DNA from: Arcuatula senhousia
Lineage: Eukaryota > Mollusca > Bivalvia > Mytilida > Mytilidae
Direction: 5' to 3'
Assembly (NCBI GenBank): GCA_963971305.1
Contig: OZ020306.1
Span: 60,238,686-60,302,685 of the forward strand
Length of the DNA stretch: 64,000 bases
The notes beneath the pieces are model-generated. The model worked only from the letters and a program-made list of their open reading frames with translations, did not search any database and was not told where the DNA came from. The first letter of the stretch is position 1. Every line of letters starts with the position of its first letter. This document shows, in pieces, positions 1 to 11,189 of the stretch. A program made the position numbers and the translations under genes.

Positions 1-2
1 AT

Positions 3-292
3 AAATATACAAACTTTAACCAGCTTGACTCTTTTAATAAACTTGTACTTATTCTAAACTATGATATGGATGTTTTGTCCATTATTATTGACTTTATAAA
101 GCAATCCTTAGAATTGCGAAAATGAGGTCTATACTGGTCAAGTGCATGCATATTATATTAATTCATTTTCTTTTATGTCTTCTTTATATTTGTATGTACT
201 TCTATGTGAATATGTTCATGTTATGTATTATTATATGTATTGCCTGGCCTACTATGGTCTTTATGCAAATAAACTTATTATATTATAACAGG
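3..292 (+). pseudogene. 3' end of a non-LTR retrotransposon (LINE), truncated by window edge
   Basis: An open frame runs from the window edge to a TGA at 123-125 and ends in the motif FIKQSLELRK. This resembles the end of the clearer LINE at 57 kb, which has FIIQSLELGRED before its stop and a similar NKL...LN block about 25 residues earlier. The AT-rich tail that follows contains a CAAATAAACTT polyadenylation-like signal near 265-275 and stops at about 292, where F1 repeat sequence begins. Both features fit the last 40 codons and 3' UTR of a reverse-transcriptase ORF. The match is to the other copy in this window and to general knowledge of LINE C-termini, so the family within non-LTR elements is not assigned. 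Confidence 0.6.
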
Positions 293-1630
293 CCATATGA
301 CAACTTTGATCATATGACAACTTTTGTAAAGATAAATGAGCTGAACATTTAAGCAAGCAACAGACTTTATCTTTCAGCAATAGTTTTAATTCTATAGGCC
401 AAAACACTATTTTTCGGCTTTAAGGGGCTGTAACCCCTATATAGGGTCATCCACAACTTCGACCCACTGGAGACATTTATAATACTCATTGAGCTGAAGG
501 TTTGAGCAAGCAACAGCTTTTCTCTATCTGCGATAGTTTAAATTCTATAGGGCAAAAAAGCTTTGTTTACCATTACCCCTAAAAGGGATCATCTGACATC
601 TTCAACCAAATGGAGATTTTTGTAGAGCTTAATGACCTGAAGGTTTAAGTAAGCAACAGCTTTTCTCTATCTGCGATAGTTTTCATTCTTTAGGACAAAA
701 AAGCTTTACTTACCTTGAATTCAGGGCCATAACTCCTATAAGGGATCATCTGACATCTTTTACCCTAATGGAGACTTTTGTAAAGCTCAATGAACTGAAG
801 GTTTAAGCAAGCAATAGCTTCTCTCTATCTTATAGGGCAAAAACATAAAAAACGCTATTTTTGACTTTTAAAGGGCCATTACCCCTAAAAGGGACCATCT
901 GACATCTTCAACCTAATGGAGATTTTTGTAGAGTTAAATGACCTGAAGGTTAAAGTAAGCAACAGATTTTCTCTATCTGCGAAAGTTTTCATTCTTTGGG
1001 ACAAAAAAGCTTTGTTTTATACCTTGAATTCAGGGCCATAACTCCTATAAGGGATCATCTGACATCTTTTACCCTATGGAGACTTTTGTAAAGCTCAATT
1101 AGCTGAAAGTTTTAGATGCAACAGCTTCTCTCTATCTGCAAATTTTCGTTATATAGGGCAAATCATGAAAAACGCTATGTTTGACTTTTAAAGGGCCATT
1201 ACCCCTAAAAGGGATCATCTGACATCTTCAACCAAATGGAGATTTTTGTAGAGCTTAATGACCTGAAGGTTTAAGTAAGCAACAGCTTTTCTCTATCTGC
1301 GATAGTTTTCATTCTTTAGGACAAAAAAGCTTTACTTACCTTGAATTCAGGGCCATATAAGGGATCATCTGACATCTTTTACCCTATGGAGACTTTTGTA
1401 AAGCTCAATGAACTGAAGGTTTTAGCAAACAACAGCTTCTCTCTATCTTGTAGGGCAAAAACATAAAAAACGCTATTTTTGACTTTAAAGGGCCATTACC
1501 CCTAAAAGGGATCATCTGACATCTTCAACCAAATGGAGATTTTTGTAGAGCTCAATGACCTGAAAGTTTAAGTAAGCAACAGCTTTTCTCTATCTGCAAT
1601 AGTTTTCTCATTCTTTAGGACAAAAACATG
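293..1630 (+). repeat. F1 tandem-core element, copy 1a (5' and 3' truncated, dimeric repeat)
   Basis: Tandem repeats of the F1 core, recognised by recurring blocks such as CATCTGACA, GAGCTGAACATTTAAGCAAG and CTATCTGCAATAGTTTTCAT. From about 590 the array has a higher-order period near 300 bp: the block beginning TTCAACC recurs at 601, 907, 1227 and 1524, built of two diverged monomers of about 150 bp. No F1 5' start or 3' hairpin is present. The array stops where copy 1b begins with its own start motif, so 1a was probably cut by, or recombined with, 1b. Confidence 0.85.
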
Positions 1631-3417
1631 AAACAAGAGGCAACCAGGAGCCTGAATCGCTCACCTGGTCTTGATGTCAACCCTATGAAGAACTTTGTAG
1701 AGCTAAATAAGCTGAACATTAAAGCAAGCAACAGCTTTTCTCTTTCAGCAAATAGCTTCCATTCTGTATGCCAAAAACGTGCAAAATGTTATTTTAAGGG
1801 CCGTCTGACAACTTTGACTCTATGGAGACTTTTGTTTAGAGCTTAATAAACTGAACAAGCAAGCAACCACTTTTCTTTATCTGCTTAAGTGTTCATTATA
1901 TAAGCCAAAAACATGAAAACATGGTAATTGCAGGGCTATAATCCCTATAAGGGGTCATCTGACAACTTCGACCATATGAATGCTTTTGTAGAGCTAAATG
2001 AGCTGGACATTTAAGCAAGCAACAGCTTTTCTCTATCTGCAATAGTTTTCATTCTATAGGCCAAAAAACACTATTTTTCACCTTTAAGGGGCTGTAACCC
2101 CTATAAGGGGTCATCTGACAACTTCAACCCTATGAAAACTTTCGTAGAGCTAAATGAGCTGAACATTTAAGCAAGCAACATCTTTTCTCTAAGTGCAATA
2201 GTTTTCTTTCTCTAGTCCAAAAACAATATTTTTACCTTTAAGGGGCATCTGACAACTTCGACTCTATGAACGCTTTTGTAGAGCTAAATGAGCTGAACAT
2301 TTAAGCAAGCAACAGCTTTTCTCTATCTACAATAGTTTTCATTCTTTAGGCCAAATCACTATTTTTTGCATTTAAGGAGCCATAAGCCATAATCCCTATA
2401 AAGGGTCATCTGACAACTTCGACCCTAAGGAGACTTTTGTAGAGCTAAATGAGCTGGACATTTAAGCAAGCAGCAGCTTTTCCCTATCTGCAACAGTTTC
2501 CATTCTATAGGGCAAAAACACTACTTTTTGCCTTTAAGGGGCTGTAACCCCTATAATGGGTCATCTGACAACTTTGACCCTATGAGAACTTTTGTAGAGC
2601 TAAATGAGCTGAACATTTAAGCAGGCAACAGCTTTTGTCTATCTACAATAGTTCTCATTCTATAGGCGAAAAACACTATTTTTTTTGCTTTTCAGGGGCC
2701 GTAACCCCTATAAGGGATCATCTGACATCTTTTACCCTATGGAGACTTTTGTAGAGCTAAATGAGCTGGACATTTAAGCAAGCAACAGCTTTTCTGTATC
2801 TGCAATAGTTTTCATTCTATAAGCCAAAAACATGGGAAAAAAAAACACTTTTTTCACCTTAAAGGGGCTGACAACTTTGACCAAATAGAGAAGTTTGTAG
2901 AACTTTTGATACTGAAGCAGTGGGGTGGCATCAGATTTCATCTATCTCTTATACTTTTTGATTTACAAGCCAAAAACAGTAGTCTTACCCCCTGGTCTAT
3001 TTATAGTAACAGCAGCCATGTTTTATGAAGGATAAAAAATTGGAACACAAGTTTGATGCACGACACCCTAAAGGCTATTCCAGAATTAATTGTATGGGGG
3101 GAGGGGGGGGTCAGACAGCACTATAATTAAAATTGTATGGGTGGTGGTATTTTTAGATATTTCTCAAATGCCACATAAAGGGGAAAAAATTAAACTTTTA
3201 TGCATGGTAGGTATAAAAAAAGTGCCTTCCGACCCCACTATACATGTATTTCTAGAATAGCCCTAAGGATCATTCATATCAAGTTTCATTAAATTCTGTT
3301 CAGTAGTTTCAGAGGAGAATAATTTTGAAAAATTGTTAACGGATGACAGACGATAGACGATGACGGACGCCAACTGATGGCAATAGCTCACATGGACCTT
3401 CGGTCCAGGTGAGCTAA
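1631..3417 (+). mobile_element. F1 tandem-core element, copy 1b (Helentron-associated type)
   Basis: Starts with AAACAAGAGG and a subterminal GCTCACCTGG at 1660-1669, followed by about eight core monomers of 150-165 bp. The unique 3' part carries TTTCATTAAATTCTGTTCAG at 3283-3302, a degenerate GAC microsatellite at 3343-3368, and a terminal hairpin (GGACC TTC GGTCC inside CTCACA...AGGTGAG). It ends GAGCTAA followed by T. Subterminal inverted repeats, a tandem core, a microsatellite and a 3' hairpin are the layout known for Helentron-associated non-autonomous elements and for bivalve pearl/CvA repeats. No transposase or Rep/helicase is encoded. Confidence 0.8.
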
Positions 3418-3424
3418 TTTAGTC

Positions 3425-4110
3425 TAGATCTCCAATTGTCAGATGATCACTTATAAATCATGGCCCCTTATTGTCACATTTGGGGAGGGGACATGTCTTT
3501 TAGATTGAAAACTGTAGAACATGCAGAAATCTAGATAAATGGGATCTTAAAAAGCCCAATAGCATGAATAGGTTGAAGTTGTATGATAATAGCTTTTTCT
3601 CATCAAATGTCCTAATACACAAATAAAAAATTTTGTTTTTGCCTGCAAAAACAATCTCTCCCCTCCATTTCCCCCAAAATACTAAGTTCAAACATCTCAT
3701 GATCCCTTCCTACATATCAAGTTCATTGACATAGATTCAGAAGTTTACAGCAGTTCTGCTGATAATATGATAATGAGAATTTTCAGCAAATTTCTAAGTT
3801 TAAAGGGCTGTAACTCCCATAAATTCTGGTAATATCTACATATAAAATTCTTTATTTGAAAAAATAAAGTCCAATTATATCCCCTCAATTTTATCCAAAA
3901 CAATGAAATTCTTTCCATTGTATATACAAATGTTTGTATGTATTCGCCATCTGACATATAATATTCTTTCTTTGTGTAAAGTTTCATTAGAATCTAGCTA
4001 ATGCTTTAGAAGGAGTTGCATGTATGTGATGTGTTGACAGACGGTTTACTATATTCCCCAAAAACTTTCTTTGCTGAGGGTGGGTATAATAAGTACAAGT
4101 ACAAAGAGAT
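3425..4110 (+). repeat. Degenerate tandem-core element remnant
   Basis: Diverged repeat sequence containing the recurring phrases GGGCTGTAACTCCCATAAA (3806-3824) and AAGTTTCATTAGAATCTAGC (3980-3999), followed by GACAGACGGTTTACTATATTC and a GGGTGGGTATA block. The order (core, ACGG-like word, GTATA end) resembles the 3' part of the F4 element at 39-40 kb. No coding potential was recognised. Confidence 0.45.
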
Positions 4111-4200
4111 TTTCTGATAGTCTGACTTTTAAATTACTACACAGGTAAGCAGGTAAGTAATGTAATAACATAAGGCATGTTGCATGCATGAAAAATCTGC

Positions 4201-4206
4201 TTTATT
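4201..4206 (-). terminator. Polyadenylation signal AATAAA of the RPP38-like gene
   Basis: The plus strand reads TTTATT, so the minus strand carries AATAAA about 12 nt after the TAA stop of the RPP38-like ORF. This suggests a very short 3' UTR. Confidence 0.6.
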
Positions 4207-4217
4207 CTGGTAAAATA

Positions 4218-5225
4218 TTATTTCTTCTTTTTAGACTTTTTCTCTTTTTTCTGTTTCTTTGCCTTATTTTCATTTTGCTGCATGACCCCAACATTTATAG
4301 GGACATATTCCACAATTTCTCCTGTCCCAAATCTATAACGATTTTTCACAGTTCCATCACCACTCATTATTTCTTCTTCTTCAATATCAGAACGGATTGC
4401 AATGAAATTAGGAACTGACACCTTCCCATTTTTAAATCCAGTCTTACTATCTGCCTTGTAGATATAAAACCTTGAATAATCTGGAGGCTCCTGTTCTTCA
4501 ATTGTCTCCCTTTCTTTCAAAGTAATATCTGTTTGATGCTCCACATTAATTTTCATGTCTATATCCTGAACTGTTCTTGTTTCTAAATCCTGAACTTTAT
4601 GTTCAATCTGCTTGGAATCTTCTACAGATTCCCAAGGTTTAGGAACTATGCTTTGAATGTGATCAAAAAATTCTTTAAAATCATCTGTACCAGTGTCGTC
4701 AATTTTCAAAAATCCTATTGCAATTGAAGAAAAGTTCAACTTTTCTGACAAGATTTCTTTTAAATTCTGAATACAGATTGCTACACATTTTCTAGTTGCT
4801 GCTAATTCCATAATATGTTTTGTTAAAATTGGAGGATCTGCAGAAGTACATGTTATTGCTAATCTTAACTGGTCCTTTTCAAGGGATTTGGTGACACAAT
4901 TGATTCCAAAAACAACCTGAGACCTCAATGTCTTTTTCCTATTAACCTCCTCTTCACAAGCAGGCTGCTTTCTCTTTGTACCAGCCTTCTCCTTGGGCAT
5001 TGAAAACTTTTCCAATGCTTGTTTCAGCTTATCAATTGCATCATTTTCAACACTTTCTTCTAATGATGTCAATGATTTTGTTTTGGATGGCAACAAAACA
5101 TTTTTGACTTGTTTATGCTTTCCTTTCTCTTTCTTTTGTCCTTTAACAGGTTTTCCTTCTGCTTTTGCTTTCTGAACTCTCAAAGTGCTGTGTTGCTGAT
5201 TAGCATCTAAAGTGACAGCTGCCAT
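4218..5225 (-). CDS. RPP38: Ribonuclease P/MRP protein subunit p38-like (L7Ae family)
   Basis: A 335-aa intronless ORF. Residues about 102-175 form an L7Ae/L30e-type domain, with the motif FGINCVTKSLEKDQL corresponding to the GxNxVTK region that contacts K-turn RNA, followed by LAITCTSADPPILTKHIMEL and the segment ending LNFSSIAIGF. The order matches vertebrate Rpp38, a protein of nuclear RNase P and RNase MRP that binds K-turn RNA and takes part in pre-tRNA and pre-rRNA processing. The N-terminus (residues 18-45) and the extreme C-terminus (KAKKQKKEKKSKKKK) are lysine-rich and likely nuclear/nucleolar signals. Length is close to the human protein (about 280 aa), with the extra residues in acidic linkers. 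The ATG at 5223-5225 is the first in frame and lies about 30 nt after a likely 5'UTR splice acceptor. Another L7Ae-family protein is possible but fits less well. Confidence 0.85.
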   Translation of the reverse strand: MAAVTLDANQQHSTLRVQKAKAEGKPVKGQKKEKGKHKQVKNVLLPSKTKSLTSLEESVENDAIDKLKQALEKFSMPKEKAGTKRKQPACEEEVNRKKTLRSQVVFGINCVTKSLEKDQLRLAITCTSADPPILTKHIMELAATRKCVAICIQNLKEILSEKLNFSSIAIGFLKIDDTGTDDFKEFFDHIQSIVPKPWESVEDSKQIEHKVQDLETRTVQDIDMKINVEHQTDITLKERETIEEQEPPDYSRFYIYKADSKTGFKNGKVSVPNFIAIRSDIEEEEIMSGDGTVKNRYRFGTGEIVEYVPINVGVMQQNENKAKKQKKEKKSKKKK

Positions 5226-5253
5226 ATTTCACCTTCTTCTACAAGATTTATAT

Positions 5254-5266
5254 CTGAAATGAGAAA
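5254..5266 (-). other. Likely 5'UTR splice acceptor of the RPP38-like gene
   Basis: Read on the minus strand, a pyrimidine tract ends TTTTCTCATTTCAG, with the AG at 5255-5254, 28 nt before the ATG. This implies a non-coding first exon further up (above 5266) that was not located. Confidence 0.5.
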
Positions 5267-5559
5267 ACTTACTGTACATTTGTATCTAAGAATATAGGTT
5301 AAATCAACAAAATATATTTGAATTTCAAATATAAATTAAATATTAGGATTTACCATGTGTTTACATGATCTACAAGGTTTTAACATAATTGATAAAGTTC
5401 AAATTCATCTAGGGTTTTTTAATATGTTGTTGGTACATGTAATTGGATGCTACTTTTTCCATTTAAAACTATCATGACTATTTATCAACCTTCCCAAAAA
5501 TTATAATTCTAGAAATAGAGTTTCACATGTAAATAAAAAGCTTAGCCGAGCACAGCATG

Positions 5560-6560
5560 ATACGACCACAACATGTTGAACCCTGTACATTTTAGGCCCA
5601 AATATGGATAGTTAATTGCTCTGGACACATGTAGCCCATGGTGGACTGACAAAGGTTTTTGACACATGCAGCTTTTGGTGGCCTTTCCACTTACAATTTA
5701 AAAGGAATATTTTTTTTCCACAGGAGATCAAAATTAGACCACAAATTTTCCGTTTTGGCCCTAATTACATAATAGGGGGAAAAAGGGGGGTTGCAAAAAT
5801 TAATTCTCAATTTTGTATCCACTATTTGACAAGAACACACATGCAAATTTTTTTTTCAAAATCAGATTATGAGTAAAAAAGTTTTGATTTTGGTCCCTCA
5901 TTACATAATAAGGGGAAAAAGGGGGGGTCGCAAAAATTGATTCTCAATTTTGTATTGTTATTTGACAAGAACAAACATTCAAAACAAATTTTCAAAATTG
6001 GACCACTAATATAAAAGTTTCGATTTTGGCCCGTTTTGGCCCCTAATTACATAACCCGGAAAAAGGGGGCCCGCAAAAGTTCATCAGGTTTTTTTTTGTT
6101 GTAAGAAACAATCTTCACAAATTTCATGAATTTCACAGCAATAAGCCAGTTAAAACAAAGTTATGGTGGAAACAATAAAATATTTGAATTTTTTGCCCCT
6201 TTTGGGCCCCTACTTTGGAAACAAAAAGGGGGGACCCCCAAAATCAATCCCTTTCACCCTTTTATGTCAAGGAACATTAATGCCAAAGTCCAAAGCAAAA
6301 GGATGACTAGAACTAAAGTTATCATGGCAACAAACGTAAAAGTACCATTTTTGGCCCCTTTTTGGCCCCTAATTTCGAAACCAAAACAGGTGGGACCCCC
6401 AAAATCAATCCCATCCATCCTTTAATAGTAAGGAATATCATTGTGAAATTTCATTGCGTTCAGAATACTAGAACTTGAGTTATCGTGTATACACTAAAGT
6501 TAGCAGACAACGACAACAACGACAACAGCATCATACTATTACATGTATTATACGTGCGCA
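5560..6560 (+). mobile_element. F5 tandem-core element (two monomer types)
   Basis: The first half has a repeat of 135-146 bp marked by TTTTGGCCCTAATTACATAA near 5753, 5888 and 6034. The second half has a monomer of about 160 bp marked by GGGGGGACCCCCAAAATCAA-like blocks near 6228 and 6392. It closes with AAATTTCATTGCGTTCAGAA, an (ACGACA) microsatellite at 6503-6526 and a short AT-rich end. Several frames stay open by composition only. The plan matches F1-F4, but the ends are less clear. Confidence 0.65.
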
Positions 6561-8071
6561 AATTTTTTTCCATAATATAAAAAAGTATCTCAAACACTGT
6601 CATGACTGTGTGAAAAGTTTAATGAAAATCCATTGAGTGGTTTACATGGTTTAGGAAAAGTTAGCAGATCTTTAACATGTTTAAGAGATGTGTACCCTAA
6701 AGTAAAACATAAACATGTATGACTACCCCTATTACCATGTACTATACATGTAAATGTAGAACCTCTACTTTTCAAGCAAGGTCAACATGTATAAATACAA
6801 CCAAGGTGGCAACATGGGCAATATCAAAACTATTTGAAAGAAATTGAGCTAAAAATCTGGAGATTTTCTATGCATATCCAATTCATTGCATTTTAAACAA
6901 AGTTGGCAGGAATGTTTATTATATAGGAGTATCAAAATGTAAACACACAGTAATTTCACAATATTAAATGTAGGAAAATCAGGTGACAGTGAGATCTTCA
7001 AAACTAATCATGTTACATGTACCAGGCCTGGGTTTCATTAAACATTTTAACTTTGAGTGATTATTCAAATTTGAGAATTTGCTCAAAAATATGTAGGATA
7101 ATTCTTCTAGAGATTTGGAGTTCCTCAGATTTGAGATATTTTATGTAGACCTGTACATTTTTAATATACAGATCTATGATGAAACACACTAATTTTCACA
7201 GTAGGCTTAAAAGAAGAGGGGGAGTACAAAGGCCATGATTGAAGGCCACACTCATACCATGCAAACAAGAGGGATTCAGATAAACCTTCATGTATTGTTT
7301 TCCAATCAAGTCTAAATTGATACGCTCCCATAGGGAGCGATAATGGTAGAAATGTCAATATTATAGTTGTACTATGAGCTGAATTTTTCCTCAACGTCTG
7401 GTAAATCACGCTTGTTTTCCCAGACTTTCGGAGTCTTTTTGACACTTTTTTCTTTGAAAATTTTAGATGTCAATAAACGCACACGTACAATGTAACCCAC
7501 AAGAAAAGCTAAAATAGTTTTATTTTGAACAAAATATGAATAAGTGTTACTTCGGGAGCGTTACAGGTTAAACCTGCCTCATATTAAGTTACATCTAACC
7601 CCACAGAAAAAAGGTAAGTGTCTGAAAGCAAAAGTAAAGTATGCTTTCCATGTGACATGTGGCTGTACATTGTAGGACACCATAAATTACTCTTTAATTT
7701 TTGTGTGACAGTCTTTTTATTCGCATACATGTGATTCTCCCGCCGGGAGACGAAATCTCCCGACTTTTTTATCCATCTCCCGTTCTCCCGACTTTTTGTG
7801 TAATCTCCCGCTTTTTCAAGACATGACAAAATTTTAGTTTTATAGACATTTTTATTGTTCAGTCATAAAACATTTCCGGTGTTTTAAGGGTTTGTCAATT
7901 AGGTAGACATTATTTAACAGGTAAATGTGTTAATTAAATTTTTATTGCCATAATTGACCTGATAATTGTATAAACAGTTTTAGATTAATCAATGAAGCCA
8001 TGCATATTTGGCACACGCCAGTGTCCCCAATTGACAATGAAATGCAATTTTAATGAGCGGTGAAAATCTCC
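6561..8071. other. Intergenic, AT-rich; one dispersed repeat and a CTCCCG-rich patch
   Basis: No gene recognised. Apart from the dispersed repeat at 7190-7345, the only structure is a run of TCTCCCG words at 7736-7815 related to TCTCCCG words at 9721-9775. The right-hand set flanks the foldback-like element, so the host site probably belonged to one CTCCCG-containing repeat. Confidence 0.5.
7190..7345 (+). repeat. Dispersed SINE/LINE-tail-like repeat, diverged copy
   Basis: Shares an ordered series of words with 28196-28375: AAAGGCCA, CACTC, GAGGGATT, TTTCCAATC. It ends in a small hairpin (CGCTCCC ATA GGGAGCG). Two copies with the same word order suggest an old dispersed retroelement tail. 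No RNA polymerase III boxes were confirmed. Confidence 0.45.
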
Positions 8072-9719
8072 GTTACTGGAGAAGTCGGACCAAAACAAAC
8101 TCGGACTATTACAAAGCCGGACTAAAACAAGGTCATACCATACCAAAATCGGACTACAATACATAATATACTATGATAAATATTATAAGATAATTTTTTT
8201 TAAAGTAATAGAAAAATGAAAGAATAAAGTAGCTCTTTTAATTTTTTTAAATACAAAATTGAATTTCAAAATGAAAACAAAAATTTATACAGTTATTATT
8301 GTCCTTACGGCTCATTACATAAAAAAATGAAATTGGGTATGCATGGTTTATTAAAAAATAAAAATAACATTTTTAATTTACACCAAGAATTAAGAAGCAT
8401 TTGTAGTAGAAACTTTTTACGTGATCCTTGTAGTATATAAGTAATGATTTATCATTTTAAATGATTAATTTAATTAAGGATCAACGATTGATAATTTTGG
8501 TGAATAATTCAATTAAGGGCCGTAAAACAATTTCAATGAATTATCATGATTGTGTACACAAGTCATATAAACACACGCTGGTTAATCCAATTAACCAATT
8601 AAAACGGTATTGACCTGTTGCATATGGGGTGGGTGGCGGAGGGGCATAATTTCTTATTTATTTATGATCAAAAAGCAGAAATAAATAAATAAAATAGAGA
8701 TAGATTTAAAATCTTCAACAATATAGCAAGCAACAACCCCGCATGTAAGTTCCGCGGGTTATTGCCGGCTATCGTTACCATGGCCATCGTTCGGTATATC
8801 GAGGTTTTGTCTCATGAAGGAATAGACAAAGGCTGCAAAGTATTGAAGTTGGCTGGAGCAAAATTCCAGGCAATAAATTCAAGACTCACCAAAGACGGTA
8901 TTCCCAAAAGATTGAAAAATGCCCAACAATATGTGAATATGAAGATCGCAGAACTTCAACGCACTAGAACTCCAATTATGACTAAGATAAACCAATATGT
9001 ACAAGGAAAAAAAAGGACCTGATAAAAACAAAAGATAGACATGAATTCAAGACTCAGCGTATACCTTAAAATTATTATTTCTATCAAAGTTAACATTTTC
9101 ACCAAAAATGCATAAAATTTCACGTAAAATGATGATTGGGATTTCAGTCCTCATTATTTTGTGGCCGCTACAACTAAGAGTATAACTTTTCTGCATACAA
9201 TTTGCATACTCATAGTACCGTCGTGCTTCTAGGTAGGTAAAAATGATACATTTGTAAAACGAATAGCAATTGTAATCAAAAGAGTGTGTTCGTGTTGATA
9301 GGATACGTACATGTAATTTTGACCAGAAACATGTACATGAAAATTACACAAAAGAGATTGAGATTCGACGTCTTAATTGAAAAATAAAGTTAAGCAAGTA
9401 ACATTTATTTACATTTGATTTACAAATTTGTTATCTTAAACTTTATAATTTGTATAACGTTAAATATCCTCAAGATGACTTAATCTACAAATTGGAATGT
9501 TATAAAACTTTAACAAAGAAACTAAGTCATATAACCCATCAAAACGTTGACACCATAAACTTAGCTAATATCAAAAGTTTTTTAATTAAGTTTAGAACTT
9601 TAGATACTTTGAGGATCGTAGTCCGATTTTGTTATGGTCCGATTTAGTGAAGTCCGATTTTGTTATGGTCCGACTTTGTCATGGTCCGACAATGTTATGG
9701 TCCGGGATGTCACGGAATC
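8072..9719. mobile_element. Foldback-like element with GTCCGA subrepeat ends
   Basis: The left end (8085-8155) carries repeated TCGGAC words separated by AAAACAA/TTACAAA. The right end (9617-9710) carries repeated GTCCGATTTTGTTATG words, which are the reverse complement. AAAATCTCC is present directly at both outer edges (8063-8071 and 9720-9728), a candidate 9-bp target duplication. Inverted ends made of short subrepeats with a 9-bp duplication fit Foldback-type transposons. The about 1.4 kb inner part is AT-rich and holds one small ORF (8780-9022). The exact termini align imperfectly, so the boundaries could shift by several bases. Confidence 0.55.
8780..9022 (+). CDS. Small uncharacterised protein, 80 aa
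   Basis: The ATG lies in a good context (ACCATGG) and the ORF runs to TGA at 9020-9022. The protein begins MAIVRYIEVLSHEG, is basic overall, predicted largely helical by composition, with no signal peptide, cysteine pattern or membrane segment. Base composition is less AT-rich than the surroundings and codons look ordinary, unlike the low-complexity ORFs nearby. It lies in the interior of the foldback-like element, so it may be a captured gene fragment, a single-exon remnant or a real small gene. I do not recognise the family. Confidence 0.4.
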   Translation: MAIVRYIEVLSHEGIDKGCKVLKLAGAKFQAINSRLTKDGIPKRLKNAQQYVNMKIAELQRTRTPIMTKINQYVQGKKRT

Positions 9720-10276
9720 AAAATCTCCCGCTTTTTTATCCAATCTCCAGCCAAAAAAATCAAAATCTCCAGCTATGTCATCACAGATCCGTCACATGTA
9801 TGTATTCGGATTTTTTGTTTAGAGAGGTCCTCAATGAATTTTTTAATGTATGTACCAACCTGATTTTCTACTTGTGAGCCATGTACATTGTACTGGACCT
9901 AAAATCAAAATATTGCACTTTCTAAATTTCGAGTAAAATTTTTGCATGGGAGTGAAACGACAGTTTTTTGCCTTAGATAATGCTATTACTCACAAGTATC
10001 CCGGTAATGTCCAATGCTAGCAGATTTTATGGGTAAAATAGACTATATGAATACATATGGTATATACAGGCGGACATATCACCATGATTTCCATCTGTTT
10101 ACAAATAAAGGCAACAACAAATATTACTAAACTGATGAGCAGAGATGTTAGATATCATCATCATCATCATCATAAATACATCCACCATATGGTTTTTGTC
10201 ATAATGTTGATATGACACAGAGATTCATTAAATTAAACATTGACAAAGAGACAGGTGTTCTGTTGCGAGCAGGTAC

Positions 10277-10441
10277 CAGGGGTGGATCCAGACGTCGGAA
10301 AAAGCATAATTGCTAAAAATGTCAGATTTTGATGAAAATTTGAATTTAAGTAGCTTGGTCAATTTTATACACAAAAAATTAAAATTTCTCAATTAAAGGG
10401 GGGGGCGTATGCCCCTTCCGCCCCCTCTGAATCCGCCACTC
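10277..10441. mobile_element. Short MITE with GGCGGATCCAGA-type ends
   Basis: The left end AGGGGTGGATCCAGA and the right end TCTGAATCCGCCACT form imperfect inverted repeats, with G-rich and C-rich runs just inside the right end. GGTAC flanks both sides (10272-10276 and 10442-10446) as a possible 5-bp target duplication. Related ends recur near 12098, 49095, 49720 and 50025. Confidence 0.5.
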
Positions 10442-10793
10442 GGTACTGCTTCCTCTTCCAAGCACATGAGTCCTCTTCCATTTTGACTGTAGTATTGCGG
10501 TTCAGTTGTAATATTTGCTTGTTGTATGTTACTTGAATCTGAAATTATTTTGGACTTTTGAAAATTTATGTCACGAGAAACCTGTACTAAGGGGCTTATT
10601 CATGCTGGCATGACTAAGGGGGATTAGTTAGTTCAGATGTAAATCCCTACAATACTATTAAACCCAAACCATAAGCCATGCCATCATGACTAACCTCCTT
10701 ACTTGGGTTAGTCTTAATTTTTTTTTTTTTTCCAAGATCAAAAATAATTCCACATTCAAATAATACCTTGTTTGGTTTTGTATGCCTTTTCAG

Positions 10794-11000
10794 ATTGATG
10801 ACATTCAATTGCCTATTGGTATACCATTACTTCTCAGCACAAGACAAGGTGAAGACTTCCACACCATAATCAAAGAAATTAAATATTGCAATGGAAAAGA
10901 AATTGATTTAAGTAGATTTGATTGGGCAAACTTGACTGAATTAAATTGGATTTTTAAAAATAGAATTGGTGAAAAATTCATTTTTTTATTGTCTTTTTAA
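10794..11000 (+). other. Possible orphan last exon (or exon fragment), about 68 codons
   Basis: A consensus acceptor (TTGTATGCCTTTTCAG) ends at 10793 and is followed by an open frame with protein-like, non-repetitive composition: it starts IDDIQLPIGIPLLLSTRQG and continues through KYCNGKEIDLSRFDW and LNWIFKN to a TAA at 10998. No donor follows, and no upstream partner exon was found. It could be the terminal exon of a plus-strand gene, a gene fragment moved by a transposon, or a pseudogene. The family is not recognised. Confidence 0.3.
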
Positions 11001-11007
11001 TATAAAG

Positions 11008-11185
11008 TACAGTCAAACCTGTTTTAAGAGGTCACCCTTGGGACGTGAAAAAAGTGGCCACTTAAGACAGGTGACTGCTTAATTCAGGTTCATTTTTGTT
11101 GATTTCATCATAGAAAGGGACAAAAATATGTGGCTGTATAAGACAGGTGATTGCTTAATAGAGGTGGCTGCTAAGGCTAAGGTAT
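11008..11185 (+). repeat. Dispersed repeat (GGCCACTTAAGACAGGTG type)
   Basis: Contains CAGTCAAACCTGTTTTAAGA and then two related blocks, AAGACAGGTGACTGCTTAAT (11062-11081) and AAGACAGGTGATTGCTTAAT (11139-11158). The phrase pattern is familiar from dispersed repeats of many marine invertebrates. It has no coding potential and its borders are approximate. Confidence 0.45.
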
Positions 11186-11189
11186 GTAT

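Noticed and set aside
4188..5175. Plus-strand ORFs across 4188-4418 and 4993-5175
   Set aside because: Antisense shadows of the RPP38-like coding region.
9629..9877. Three overlapping ORFs at 9629-9877
   Set aside because: Produced by the GTCCGATTTTGTTATG subrepeats of the foldback end in three frames.
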